This document shows, piece by piece, positions 24,610-33,312 of a DNA stretch of 36,681 bases. Source of the DNA: Ornithomonoglobus_A sp045649025. Lineage in GTDB: Bacteria > Bacillota > Clostridia > UBA1381. The notes under the pieces are model-generated. The model was not told the origin of the DNA and did not search any database. It was given only the letters and a program-made list of their open reading frames with translations. Position numbers and translations under genes: made by a program. Position 1 is the first letter of the stretch. Each line of letters opens with the position of its first letter. The stretch spans positions 1-36,681 of the forward strand of contig JAZRPB010000030.1 of NCBI GenBank assembly GCA_045649025.1. Direction: 5' to 3'.

Positions 24610-25653
24610 ATGGGAATGTTTAAGGATAAAACACTACTTATCACAGGTGGTACGGGCTCATTTGGTAATGCGGTGCTAAACAGGTTTTTAGAAACAGATA
24701 TTGGTGAAATTCGTATTTTTTCACGTGACGAAAAAAAGCAGGATGATATGCGTCACGAATATCAGATAAAATATCCACAGGTCAGCAACAAAATAAAGTT
24801 TTACATAGGCGATGTAAGGGACTTGCAAAGTGTAAAAAATGCAATGCACGGAGCTGATTATATTTTTCATGCAGCAGCACTAAAACAAGTTCCGTCTTGT
24901 GAGTTCTTTCCTGTTGAGGCGGTAAAAACAAATGTGTTAGGTACAGAAAATGTTTTAACAGCGGCAATTGATGAGGGTGTTAAAAATGTTATATGCTTAT
25001 CAACTGATAAGGCGGCATACCCCGTAAATGCAATGGGAACATCAAAGGCAATGATGGAAAAGGTTGTTGTTGCAAAATCAAGAACTGTTAAGAGTGAAAA
25101 TACATCAATTTGTTGTACACGCTATGGGAATGTTATGTGTTCACGTGGCTCTGTTATTCCTTTATGGATTGAGCAGATAAAAAAGGGCGAGCCAATAACA
25201 ATTACTGAACCTAATATGACAAGGTTTATAATGTCGCTTGAGGAAGCAGTCGATTTGGTGCTGTATGCATTTAACAATGCCGATAGCGGTGATATTATGG
25301 TGCAAAAAGCACCAGCTTGTACAATAGAAGTGCTTGCAAAGGCGGTTTTGGAATTATTTGACAGGAAGAATCAAAGCGAAATAAAGGTAATTGGCATACG
25401 TCATGGTGAAAAGATGTACGAAACACTGCTCACCAATGAAGAATGTGCAAATGCTGTTGACATGGGTAATTTCTACAGAGTTCCTGCGGATAAGAGAGAT
25501 TTGAATTATGACAAATACTTTAAGGATGGGGACAGTAAAAGAAATCCGCTTACAGAGTTCAATTCAAATAATACAGAGCTTTTAGATGTTTCGCAGGTAA
25601 AGGAAAAGCTTTTATCCTTAAAATACATTAAAGACGAATTGAGTGATATTTAA
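24610..25653 (+). CDS. capE: UDP-GlcNAc 4,6-dehydratase/5-epimerase (CapE/FnlA-like)
   Basis: First enzyme of the UDP-L-FucNAc route. TGGTGSFGNAV binds NADP; LSTDKAAYPVNAMGTSK shows Met in place of the usual active-site Tyr (MxxxK), the hallmark of CapE/FlaA1-type inverting dehydratases. I start at ATG 24610, one base after the rmlB stop with GAGG 5 nt away; an upstream in-frame start at 24559 would run inside rmlB and adds a foreign leader. Length is 347. Its partners CapF and CapG are not adjacent but lie at 29317 and 30482, with two glycosyltransferases and a nucleotidyltransferase-like gene between. Confidence 0.92.
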   Translation: MGMFKDKTLLITGGTGSFGNAVLNRFLETDIGEIRIFSRDEKKQDDMRHEYQIKYPQVSNKIKFYIGDVRDLQSVKNAMHGADYIFHAAALKQVPSCEFFPVEAVKTNVLGTENVLTAAIDEGVKNVICLSTDKAAYPVNAMGTSKAMMEKVVVAKSRTVKSENTSICCTRYGNVMCSRGSVIPLWIEQIKKGEPITITEPNMTRFIMSLEEAVDLVLYAFNNADSGDIMVQKAPACTIEVLAKAVLELFDRKNQSEIKVIGIRHGEKMYETLLTNEECANAVDMGNFYRVPADKRDLNYDKYFKDGDSKRNPLTEFNSNNTELLDVSQVKEKLLSLKYIKDELSDI

Positions 25654-25654
25654 A

Positions 25655-26770
25655 GTGAAAAAAATATTATTTTTAATAAGTACACTTGACACGGGCGGCG
25701 CTGAAAAAATACTTGTTGATACTGTAAATAACATAGATAAAACAAAATATGATGTAACGCTTCAAACTATAACTGACAGAGGTGAGTTGCGGAATAGTTT
25801 GAACAGTGATGTGAGATACAAAAGCATTGTACTTTTTAAAAAAGGTTTTCTACAAAGAGTGTTTTCGTATCTAGTGAGTTTTATTATACCTCCAAGTATT
25901 ACACATCGTATTTTTATAGGTAACAAATATGATTTTGAGATTGCTTTTTTAGAGGGTGTTCCAACTAAAATTATAGGTGCATCAAAAAATTGCAAATCAA
26001 AAAAGTTTGCCTGGGTACATATTGACTTATATAATACATTTGGATTGAATAAGGTACATAGAAATATGCAAAAACATATTGAATGTTACAAAAGATTTAA
26101 TAAAATTGTATGTGTATCACAAAGCACAAAAAAAGCATTTATAAAACGATTTGGAATAGATAAAAATTTAGTTGTAAAGTATAATGTATTAGATGACAGT
26201 AAAGTACGAGAAAAGTCAAAAGAAATGGTTGATAGAACTACAAAATTTCGAATCGTATCTGTTGGCAGACTTGCCAATCAAAAAGGCTTTGACAGACTTT
26301 TGGTGGCATTTAAAAAAATAATTGATTTAGGTGAAGATTGTGAGCTTATTATAGTAGGAGAGGGTGACAAAAGAGCAGAGCTTGAAGAATACATTAAAGA
26401 GAATGACCTGAATGAGAGAGTTAGCCTTGTTGGATTTAGCGATAATCCGTATAAGTATGTGCAAAGTGCAGATTTAATGGTTTTTCCATCACGTGCAGAG
26501 GGGTATAGCACTGTTGTGACGGAAGCAGTAATTTTAGGCAAGCCTATCCTTGTTGCAGATTGTTCAGGAATGAGAGAAATTTTAGGTGATAGTGAGTTTG
26601 GACTCGTTGTAGAGAACAATGATGAAGCATTATTTAAAGGATTAATAGAACTTGTACAAAATCAAAAATTACGTAAAAATTATGCTAAAAAAGCACAGGA
26701 GAGAGCAAAAAGCTTTACTCTAGGTGTAAGAGTACAAGAGCTAGAACAAATATTTGAAGAAGGATATTAA
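25655..26770 (+). CDS. GT4-family glycosyltransferase
   Basis: A GT-B enzyme opening with KKILFLISTLDTGGAEK, the classic N-terminal glycine-containing loop of this family. The donor half has VSVGRLANQKGFDRL, IVGEGDKR and the EX7E motif in AEGYSTVVTEAV. The 371-residue call uses GTG 25655, one base after the capE stop; a GTG at 25643 overlapping capE would add four residues and no Shine-Dalgarno is clear for either, so coupling to capE is likely. Such enzymes in FucNAc-containing capsules often add HexNAc-type sugars, but the donor is not predictable. Confidence 0.87.
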   Translation: MKKILFLISTLDTGGAEKILVDTVNNIDKTKYDVTLQTITDRGELRNSLNSDVRYKSIVLFKKGFLQRVFSYLVSFIIPPSITHRIFIGNKYDFEIAFLEGVPTKIIGASKNCKSKKFAWVHIDLYNTFGLNKVHRNMQKHIECYKRFNKIVCVSQSTKKAFIKRFGIDKNLVVKYNVLDDSKVREKSKEMVDRTTKFRIVSVGRLANQKGFDRLLVAFKKIIDLGEDCELIIVGEGDKRAELEEYIKENDLNERVSLVGFSDNPYKYVQSADLMVFPSRAEGYSTVVTEAVILGKPILVADCSGMREILGDSEFGLVVENNDEALFKGLIELVQNQKLRKNYAKKAQERAKSFTLGVRVQELEQIFEEGY

Positions 26771-26771
26771 T

Positions 26772-27950
26772 ATGAAGATGGTTCAGTTAAATGCGGTGTG
26801 TGGTGTGGGCTCTACGGGCGTTATTGTAAAGGAAATAAGCAAAATGCTTACCGCACATAATGTTGAAAACTATATATTGTACACGAGTGGAAAATATGAT
26901 TATGATTTGGGTATTAAATATTCAAATCCTTTTCTTGTTAAATTGAATGCATTGCTTGCAAAAATTTTTGGCAATTATGGCTTTAATTCTTATTTTTCCA
27001 CACGTAAACTGATTAATATTTTAAACAAAATAAACCCTGATATTATTCATTTACATAATATTCACGGGCATGATTTAAACCTTTCGATATTCTTTAAATA
27101 TTTAAAGAAAACAGGTGTAAAGGTTGTATGGACATTTCACGATTGCTGGGCATTTACGGGATATTGTATGCACTTTGATATAGCTAAATGTGATAAATGG
27201 AAAACAAATTGTTATAGCTGTATACAAAGAAAAAAATATAGCTGGTTTTTCGATAACTGTGAAAAACTATATAATAAAAAGAAGAGGCTTTTTACATCAC
27301 TTGAAAATGTAACAATTGTAGCACCAAGCGGATGGCTTGCAAACCTTGCAAAAGAGTCATACCTTAACAAATTCCCGATAGAAATTATTAACAACGGTAT
27401 TGATTTAGATATATTTATGCCTCATGAGAGTGATTTTAGACAACGATATAATCTTGAGGATAAAACTGTGATTTTGGGCGTTCCAAAGGGTAAGCTTTCA
27501 TATTTTATTGAGCTAAATAATATTATTGATAAGGATTGTTGTATTGTACTTGTGGGGATTAGCGAAAAGGATAGGAAAGAGCTTCCTCAAAATATAATAG
27601 GCTTACCTCGTACAAATAATCGTCACGAGATGGCACAACTGTTCGCAATGGCAGATGTATACGTAAATACAACATTAGAGGACACATTTCCTACTGTAAA
27701 TCTTGAGGCTTTAGCTTGCGGCACACCAATTATTACATTTAATACGGGTGGCAGCCCTGAAGCGTTAGATGAAAAAACAGGCAGAGTTGTTGAAAAGAAA
27801 AATATGTATGCAGTGTATGAAGCAATAAAAGAAATTGTTGCAGGCCCCAATATGAGTGATGCCTGTATAGAAAGGGCTCATAGGTTGTACAATGCAAAGG
27901 AACGATTTGAGGATTATTATACTCTATACAGAGATCTGGAGAAGAAATAA
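26772..27950 (+). CDS. GT4-family glycosyltransferase (WcaC/WbbL-like N-terminus)
   Basis: The N-terminal half carries VCGVGSTGVIVKEI and later DIIHLHNIHGH and VWTFHDCWAFTGYC, blocks seen in colanic-acid WcaC-like transferases. The C-terminal EX7E lies in EDTFPTVNLEAL followed by GTPIITFNTGG. A cysteine-rich stretch (CxxC at about 140-155) is typical of that subgroup. I use ATG 26772, with AGGA 7 nt upstream; an earlier in-frame ATG at 26754 overlaps the previous gene. Length is 392. The next gene begins right at the base after its stop. Confidence 0.87.
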   Translation: MKMVQLNAVCGVGSTGVIVKEISKMLTAHNVENYILYTSGKYDYDLGIKYSNPFLVKLNALLAKIFGNYGFNSYFSTRKLINILNKINPDIIHLHNIHGHDLNLSIFFKYLKKTGVKVVWTFHDCWAFTGYCMHFDIAKCDKWKTNCYSCIQRKKYSWFFDNCEKLYNKKKRLFTSLENVTIVAPSGWLANLAKESYLNKFPIEIINNGIDLDIFMPHESDFRQRYNLEDKTVILGVPKGKLSYFIELNNIIDKDCCIVLVGISEKDRKELPQNIIGLPRTNNRHEMAQLFAMADVYVNTTLEDTFPTVNLEALACGTPIITFNTGGSPEALDEKTGRVVEKKNMYAVYEAIKEIVAGPNMSDACIERAHRLYNAKERFEDYYTLYRDLEKK

Positions 27951-29129
27951 ATGAATTTTGAGTTATACACAAATTATTTAACCCAAGTATTAAAATGTGC
28001 AATATCAGGGAATGAGCCAATGGATTTTCCTGTTAATTTTAGCGAGAATGAATTTATTGATTTTTGTAAATTTCATAAGGTTGAAAATATTGTGTATCTT
28101 ACGGCGGGCGATAAGCTTTCGGGTGAAAAGCAACAGGAGCTTAATGAATTATACAATCAGCTCCTTATGGTACAAGCCAAGCAAATGTATTACCTTGAAG
28201 AGCTTGAGACTGTATTTGAGGAAGAGGGCATTGATTATTTGCTGCTAAAGGGCAGAGAAATATCAAGTTTGTATCCAAGCGAGGATATGCGTCAATCATC
28301 AGATTTTGACATATATATTGGCAAAGAAAATTCTCAAAAAGCAAGAGATATTATGCTAAAGCTTGGCTATAAAATTTTAGCATACAGCGATGAAAATGAT
28401 GACCATGACGAATACCTTATAGATAGTTGCGTTATGGTTGAGCTTCATCGTGTATTAATACAAAATCAGTATCCATGGCAAGAGGAATGTAATAAAATGA
28501 CTGACCGTTTAATATTAAAAGACGGCACAAAACATTGTATGAAATTAGCGGTTGAGGATTTTTATGTATATAACCTTGCTCATATGGCAAAGCATATGAA
28601 ATTCAGTGGTATAGGCATACGTGCATTTTTAGACCAATGGTTAATATATAATTACTGTAAGGATAAGATGAATGATGAAAAGCTAAATGAAACCTTAAAT
28701 AAATGTAATTTATATGAATTTAATATCAATGCATTGGAGCTGTGCAGATACTGGTTTGAAGGTAAAAATAATGTAGATGAAATAATAAAACAGATGGCAC
28801 AATATGTTGCAAAAAGCGGTTGGGTTGGTACATATGAAATGGCTAAAGCAACAGAAATGGCAACAAATGCAGGAGTAACAAATTCAAAAAGCGTTGCAAA
28901 GCTAAAAAAATATTTTAGCATATTATCAACTCCGTATGAGCAGATGGTGCACAGGTATCCCATTTTGAAAAAACACAGATATCTGATTATTTTTTGCCGT
29001 ATTCACCGTGCTATAAGAGCAATATTTAAAAGACGTGATTTAATTAAAAATATATCTGATGAGTTTGATAAAAGTGATATGAGTTATGGAAAAGAAATTC
29101 TTGATTTTAAGAAAAATATAGGTTTATAA
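27951..29129 (+). CDS. Uncharacterised nucleotidyltransferase-fold protein (NTP_transf_5-like)
   Basis: The 392-residue protein has the minimal nucleotidyltransferase pattern: LLLKGREI (about 97-104) then RQSSDFDIYIG with D118 and D120 as the likely metal-binding pair, followed by a helical C-terminal region. This places it in the uncharacterised group (PF14907-like) often found with exopolysaccharide or peptide-modification genes. Its substrate is unknown. It starts immediately after the preceding stop, with GGAGAAG inside that gene. The stem-loop rich spacer after it marks the largest gap in the operon. A basic C-terminal tail could contact membrane or nucleic acid. Confidence 0.75.
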   Translation: MNFELYTNYLTQVLKCAISGNEPMDFPVNFSENEFIDFCKFHKVENIVYLTAGDKLSGEKQQELNELYNQLLMVQAKQMYYLEELETVFEEEGIDYLLLKGREISSLYPSEDMRQSSDFDIYIGKENSQKARDIMLKLGYKILAYSDENDDHDEYLIDSCVMVELHRVLIQNQYPWQEECNKMTDRLILKDGTKHCMKLAVEDFYVYNLAHMAKHMKFSGIGIRAFLDQWLIYNYCKDKMNDEKLNETLNKCNLYEFNINALELCRYWFEGKNNVDEIIKQMAQYVAKSGWVGTYEMAKATEMATNAGVTNSKSVAKLKKYFSILSTPYEQMVHRYPILKKHRYLIIFCRIHRAIRAIFKRRDLIKNISDEFDKSDMSYGKEILDFKKNIGL

Positions 29130-29135
29130 GGGGAT

Positions 29136-29270
29136 ATAACGTGAAATTTCCTTTCACGTTATCGCCTCCGGCGGATTTAATTGCCCGTGCGAAATTTTCC
29201 TCACATTTGTTCAGAAACGCACATGGGCGAAAAATCTCTTATCATTCCTTGCCATACAGATAAGAGAGTT
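29136..29270. repeat. Composite stem-loop element between the nucleotidyltransferase and capF
   Basis: Three or four palindromes follow each other: an 11-bp perfect stem 29136-29146/29152-29162; a small CGCC/GGCG hairpin at 29163-29174; an imperfect longer stem between 29183-29191 and 29218-29228; and a 9-bp perfect stem 29235-29243/29259-29267 followed by GTTTT. The composition (CCTCCGGCGG) is more G+C-rich than the neighbours. It looks like an intergenic palindromic repeat or small non-autonomous element. The last hairpin could also act as a weak terminator or processing site within the operon. Confidence 0.6.
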
Positions 29271-29316
29271 TTAATTACTATTTGTGTCGACGTATGGCGG
29301 CAGAATGGAGATTTTT

Positions 29317-30462
29317 ATGAATATTTTAGTAACAGGTGCAAAAGGCTTTGTTGGTAGAAATCTTGTTGAAACCTTAAAATGTGTGCGTGATGGTAAAGAT
29401 AAAACAAGGGGTATAAGTGAAATTAATATTTTTGAATTTGATATTGATACTCCAACCCAATTACTTGATACATACACAAAGGAATGTGATTTTGTATTTC
29501 ATCTTGCAGGTGTAAACAGACCAAAGGATGAAAAGGAGTTTATGGAAGGTAATTTTGGCTTTACTTCCGCATTGCTTGATAAGTTAAAGAGATATGAGAA
29601 TAAATCACCCATACTAATCACGTCATCAATTCAGGCTGCACTTGATAATCCGTATGGAAAATCAAAAAAAGCGGGTGAGGACCTCATATTTAGCTATGGC
29701 AAGGAAAATAATATAAAGACATATGTGTATCGTTTTCCTAATGTGTTTGGCAAATGGTGCAAACCAAATTATAACAGTGCAGTTGCTACATTTTGCTATA
29801 ATATATCACACGATTTGCCAATAACAGTGAATGATCCAAACCATATGATGACACTTGTGTATATAGATGATGTTGTTGATGAGCTTATACGTGCATTAAA
29901 GGATAGTGCAACAACAGACGGTGACTATTGCAAAGTGCCAATAGAACATAAAATAACACTCGGTGAAATTACCGAACTGCTGTATTCCTTTAAAGAGAGC
30001 AGAAATAATAAACAAATTCCCGATATGAGTGAAAATTCATTTTCTAAAAAGCTCTATTCAACGTATCTTTCATATCTTGATATAAATGATTTTGCATATA
30101 AGTTGAATATGAATTGTGATAACAGGGGTAGCTTTACTGAAATATTAAGGAGTAAAAATGCAGGACAATTCAGTGTTAATATTTCAAAACCGGGAAGTAC
30201 AAAGGGGCAACATTGGCACAATACAAAAAATGAAAAGTTTGTTGTAGTAAGCGGTAAAGGGCTTATTCAGTTGAGAAAAATAGGCTCGGATGAAATTGTA
30301 AATTATGAAGTAAACGGCGATGAAATAACAGTGGTTGATATGATACCGGGATATACACACAATATTATAAATTTATCGGATACTGAAGATTTGGTAACAT
30401 TTATGTGGTGTAATGAATGCTTTAATCCCGATAAGCCGGATACGTTTTTTGAAGAAGTTTAA
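29317..30462 (+). CDS. capF: UDP-2-acetamido-2,6-dideoxy-hexulose reductase with cupin domain (CapF/FnlB-like)
   Basis: Second enzyme of the UDP-L-FucNAc route. The N-terminal SDR part has VTGAKGFVGRNL, FHLAGVNRP and the YxxxK in NPYGKSKKAGEDL. From about 270 the C-terminal cupin domain follows, with GQHWHNTKNEKF and PGYTHNI supplying metal-binding His and Glu. This two-domain build is specific to CapF/FnlB/WbjC. I start at ATG 29317, 6 nt after GGAG at 29307-29310; a GTG at 29284 has no Shine-Dalgarno. Length is 381. CapG follows after 19 nt. Confidence 0.93.
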   Translation: MNILVTGAKGFVGRNLVETLKCVRDGKDKTRGISEINIFEFDIDTPTQLLDTYTKECDFVFHLAGVNRPKDEKEFMEGNFGFTSALLDKLKRYENKSPILITSSIQAALDNPYGKSKKAGEDLIFSYGKENNIKTYVYRFPNVFGKWCKPNYNSAVATFCYNISHDLPITVNDPNHMMTLVYIDDVVDELIRALKDSATTDGDYCKVPIEHKITLGEITELLYSFKESRNNKQIPDMSENSFSKKLYSTYLSYLDINDFAYKLNMNCDNRGSFTEILRSKNAGQFSVNISKPGSTKGQHWHNTKNEKFVVVSGKGLIQLRKIGSDEIVNYEVNGDEITVVDMIPGYTHNIINLSDTEDLVTFMWCNECFNPDKPDTFFEEV

Positions 30463-30481
30463 TTTGAAAGGATAGCTGTAA

Positions 30482-31624
30482 ATGAGTAGATTAAAACTGA
30501 TGACAATAATAGGAACACGTCCTGAAATAATACGTTTAAGTGCGTGTATAAAAGCGTGTGATAAATATTTCGACCAGATACTTGTACATACAGGTCAAAA
30601 TTACGATTATTCATTAAATCAAGTGTTTTTTGATGATTTAGGACTGCGTGAGCCGGATTTTTATCTTGATGCAGTAGGTAATGATTTGGGTGAAACAATG
30701 GGCAATATCATTGCTAAATCATATCAGCTAATGGTGCAGGAAAAGCCTGATGCAGTCTTTGTTTTGGGTGATACAAATTCATGTTTGTCGGTTATAGGTG
30801 CAAAGCGATTACATATTCCCATTTTTCATATGGAAGCAGGTAACCGTTGCTTTGATGAATGTTTGCCCGAGGAAACAAACAGACGAATTGTTGATATAAT
30901 TTCAGATGTAAATATGTGTTATAGCGAGCATGCAAGAAGATACCTTAATGCTTCCTCTGTTGCAAAGGAGAGAACATATGTTGTTGGCTCGCCAATGGCA
31001 GAGGTGTTGCATAATAATCTTGAGGAAATCAAAAAAAGTGATGTTTTAGACAGATTAGGACTGGAAAAAGGTAAATACATTTTACTTTCTGCTCATCGTG
31101 AAGAAAACATTGATACAGAAGAAAACTTCTTTAATCTTATGAATGCAGTTAATGCAATGGCACAAAAATATGATATGCCTATATTGTATTCATGTCACCC
31201 GAGAAGTAAGAAGTTTATAGAGCAAAGAGGCTTTGAATTTGATAAACGTGTTATTCAACATCAACCACTCGGTTTCCACGACTATAACAATCTGCAAATG
31301 AACGCATTTGCAGTTGTGTCGGACAGTGGTACCTTGCCTGAAGAAAGCAGTTTCTTCCTCTCGATTGGTAACCCAATCCCTGCGGTTTGTATCAGAACAA
31401 GCACAGAACGTCCCGAAGCACTCGATAAGGGTAATTTTATACTTGCAGGAATTACCACAGAGCAGGTTCTGCAGGCAGTGGATGTTGCAGTTGAAATGAA
31501 CAACAATGGAGATTTGGGAATACCTGTTCCAAATTATACCGATGAAAATGTTTCAACAAAGGTAGTAAAATTAATACAAAGCTACACGGGTGTTGTAAAT
31601 AAAATGGTTTGGCGTAAAAAATAA
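30482..31624 (+). CDS. capG: UDP-HexNAc C2 epimerase (CapG/FnlC/WbjD-like)
   Basis: Last enzyme of the UDP-L-FucNAc route, related to UDP-GlcNAc 2-epimerase. It has TIIGTRPEIIRLSA at the N-terminus, HMEAGNRCFDECLPEETNRR in the middle, LSAHREENID and SDSGTLPEESSF for UDP binding and catalysis. The FDECLPEE form and location beside capF favour FnlC/CapG over the ManNAc-forming WecB. Length is 380. AAAGGAT is upstream. It closes the recognisable polysaccharide operon. Confidence 0.92.
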   Translation: MSRLKLMTIIGTRPEIIRLSACIKACDKYFDQILVHTGQNYDYSLNQVFFDDLGLREPDFYLDAVGNDLGETMGNIIAKSYQLMVQEKPDAVFVLGDTNSCLSVIGAKRLHIPIFHMEAGNRCFDECLPEETNRRIVDIISDVNMCYSEHARRYLNASSVAKERTYVVGSPMAEVLHNNLEEIKKSDVLDRLGLEKGKYILLSAHREENIDTEENFFNLMNAVNAMAQKYDMPILYSCHPRSKKFIEQRGFEFDKRVIQHQPLGFHDYNNLQMNAFAVVSDSGTLPEESSFFLSIGNPIPAVCIRTSTERPEALDKGNFILAGITTEQVLQAVDVAVEMNNNGDLGIPVPNYTDENVSTKVVKLIQSYTGVVNKMVWRKK

Positions 31625-31644
31625 ATGGCAGAGGATTATTAAAT

Positions 31645-33294
31645 ATGAAAATTTTTCAACCAATGATAATTGACGACTTAAGGAAGTATAATGGTAATCA
31701 GTTCACAAAGGATTTAATTGCGGGAATAATAGTGGCAGTAATTGCCCTGCCGCTTTCAATTGCACTTGCAATTGCTTCGGGAGTAACACCCGAGGCGGGT
31801 ATATTTACTGCAATTATTGCAGGACTTATAACCGCACTTTTTGGCGGCAGCAATGTTCAAATTTCAGGACCTACTGCTGCATTTGCAACAATTGTTGCAG
31901 GAGTAGTAGCAAAAAGCGGTATGGAGGGACTTGCCCTTGCAACAATTATGGCAGGTATATTCCTTGTAATTATGGGATTTTTAAAGCTTGGAAATCTCAT
32001 TTCGTTTATTCCGTTTACAATAACAACAGGCTTTACATCGGGTATTGCGGTCACATTGCTTATAGGTCAGCTTAAGGATTTTTGTGGTATTTCATATCTT
32101 AACGGTGAAGCCCCAATTGAAACAATAGAAAAGCTTAAGTGCTTTTTTGAAAATATTGCTACCATAAATACATCAGCACTTATTGTTGGCGGTGTATGTT
32201 TGGCTGTTCTTGTTGTATGGCCTAAAATATATGATAAAATACCTGCTTCATTAATTGCGGTTTTTACTGGTGTTGCAATGGTTAAGGGCTTTAATATGGA
32301 TGTTAATACGATTGGTGATTTATACACAGTAGGCAGTGCACTTCCAAAGCTTACTGTGCCATCTATTACAATTAATTCACTTATTGCCGTAGTTCCCGAT
32401 GCAATTGTTATAGCAATTCTTGCAGGAATAGAATCGCTTTTATCGTGCGTTGTTGCAGATGGTATGGTAAATAAAAGACACCGTTCAAATACCGAGCTTA
32501 TTGCACAGGGTATGGCAAATGTGGGTTCAGCATTATTTGGAGGCATACCTGCAACGGGTGCAATAGCAAGAACGGCAGCAAATATAAAAAATGGCGGCAG
32601 AACACCTGTGGCAGGAATAGTACATTCCGTTGTTTTATTTCTTGTATTAATTGTGCTTATGCCATATGCTTCATATATTCCAATGCCAACAATTGCAGCA
32701 ATTCTTATAAGTGTTGCGTATAATATGTGTCAGTGGCGTCAATTTATATCAATGGTTAAGGAATCACCAAAGAGTGATATTGTTGTGTTGGTTTTAACAT
32801 TCCTTCTTACAGTCATATTTGACCTTGTTGTAGCAATTGAAATTGGCGTTATTACAGCGTGTATTCTGCTTATGAAACGATTAAGCGAGGAAACGAATAT
32901 AAAGAGCTGGAAATATGTTACTCCTGATAGCGAGAAGCAAACAAGCAGACTTATGAGCGTTCCCGAGCATATAAGTGTTTATGAGCTTAATGGTCCAATG
33001 TTCTTTGCAGTTTCAAATCAAATAAACATAATTAAACCAAAGTCATTCACAAAATGTATTATACTTCGTATGCGTGCAGTACCATCAATTGATACTGATG
33101 CAATAAGACAACTTGATAAATTGGTTGATAAATGTGCAAAGAAAGGTATAACCGTCATTTTTTCACACGTAAATGAGCAACCTATGCGTGCTATGAAGAA
33201 ATCAGGACTATATGAAAAAGTGGGAGCAATAAACTTCTGCGAAAATATAGATGCAGCAATGGACAGAGCAAATTCTGCGGAATTTAATTCATAA
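31645..33294 (+). CDS. SulP/SLC26-family anion transporter with STAS domain
   Basis: A 549-residue membrane protein with about 12 or more helices. QISGPTAAFATIVAG (about 71-85) is the SulP signature; the STAS domain occupies about 435-549 (VPEHISVYELNGPMFF, then LRMRAVPSIDTDAI). SulP members carry sulfate, bicarbonate, or dicarboxylates, so substrate is open. It is only 20 nt after capG with no terminator, so it may be read through from the polysaccharide operon. No sulfotransferase or sulfate-activation gene is present, so a role in polymer sulfation is not supported. Confidence 0.9.
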   Translation: MKIFQPMIIDDLRKYNGNQFTKDLIAGIIVAVIALPLSIALAIASGVTPEAGIFTAIIAGLITALFGGSNVQISGPTAAFATIVAGVVAKSGMEGLALATIMAGIFLVIMGFLKLGNLISFIPFTITTGFTSGIAVTLLIGQLKDFCGISYLNGEAPIETIEKLKCFFENIATINTSALIVGGVCLAVLVVWPKIYDKIPASLIAVFTGVAMVKGFNMDVNTIGDLYTVGSALPKLTVPSITINSLIAVVPDAIVIAILAGIESLLSCVVADGMVNKRHRSNTELIAQGMANVGSALFGGIPATGAIARTAANIKNGGRTPVAGIVHSVVLFLVLIVLMPYASYIPMPTIAAILISVAYNMCQWRQFISMVKESPKSDIVVLVLTFLLTVIFDLVVAIEIGVITACILLMKRLSEETNIKSWKYVTPDSEKQTSRLMSVPEHISVYELNGPMFFAVSNQINIIKPKSFTKCIILRMRAVPSIDTDAIRQLDKLVDKCAKKGITVIFSHVNEQPMRAMKKSGLYEKVGAINFCENIDAAMDRANSAEFNS

Positions 33295-33312
33295 TGAAAG
33301 GAATAATAGCTG

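Noticed and set aside
32067..32546. 159-codon frame antisense to the SulP transporter
   Set aside because: It mirrors the repetitive hydrophobic codons of a well-supported gene.
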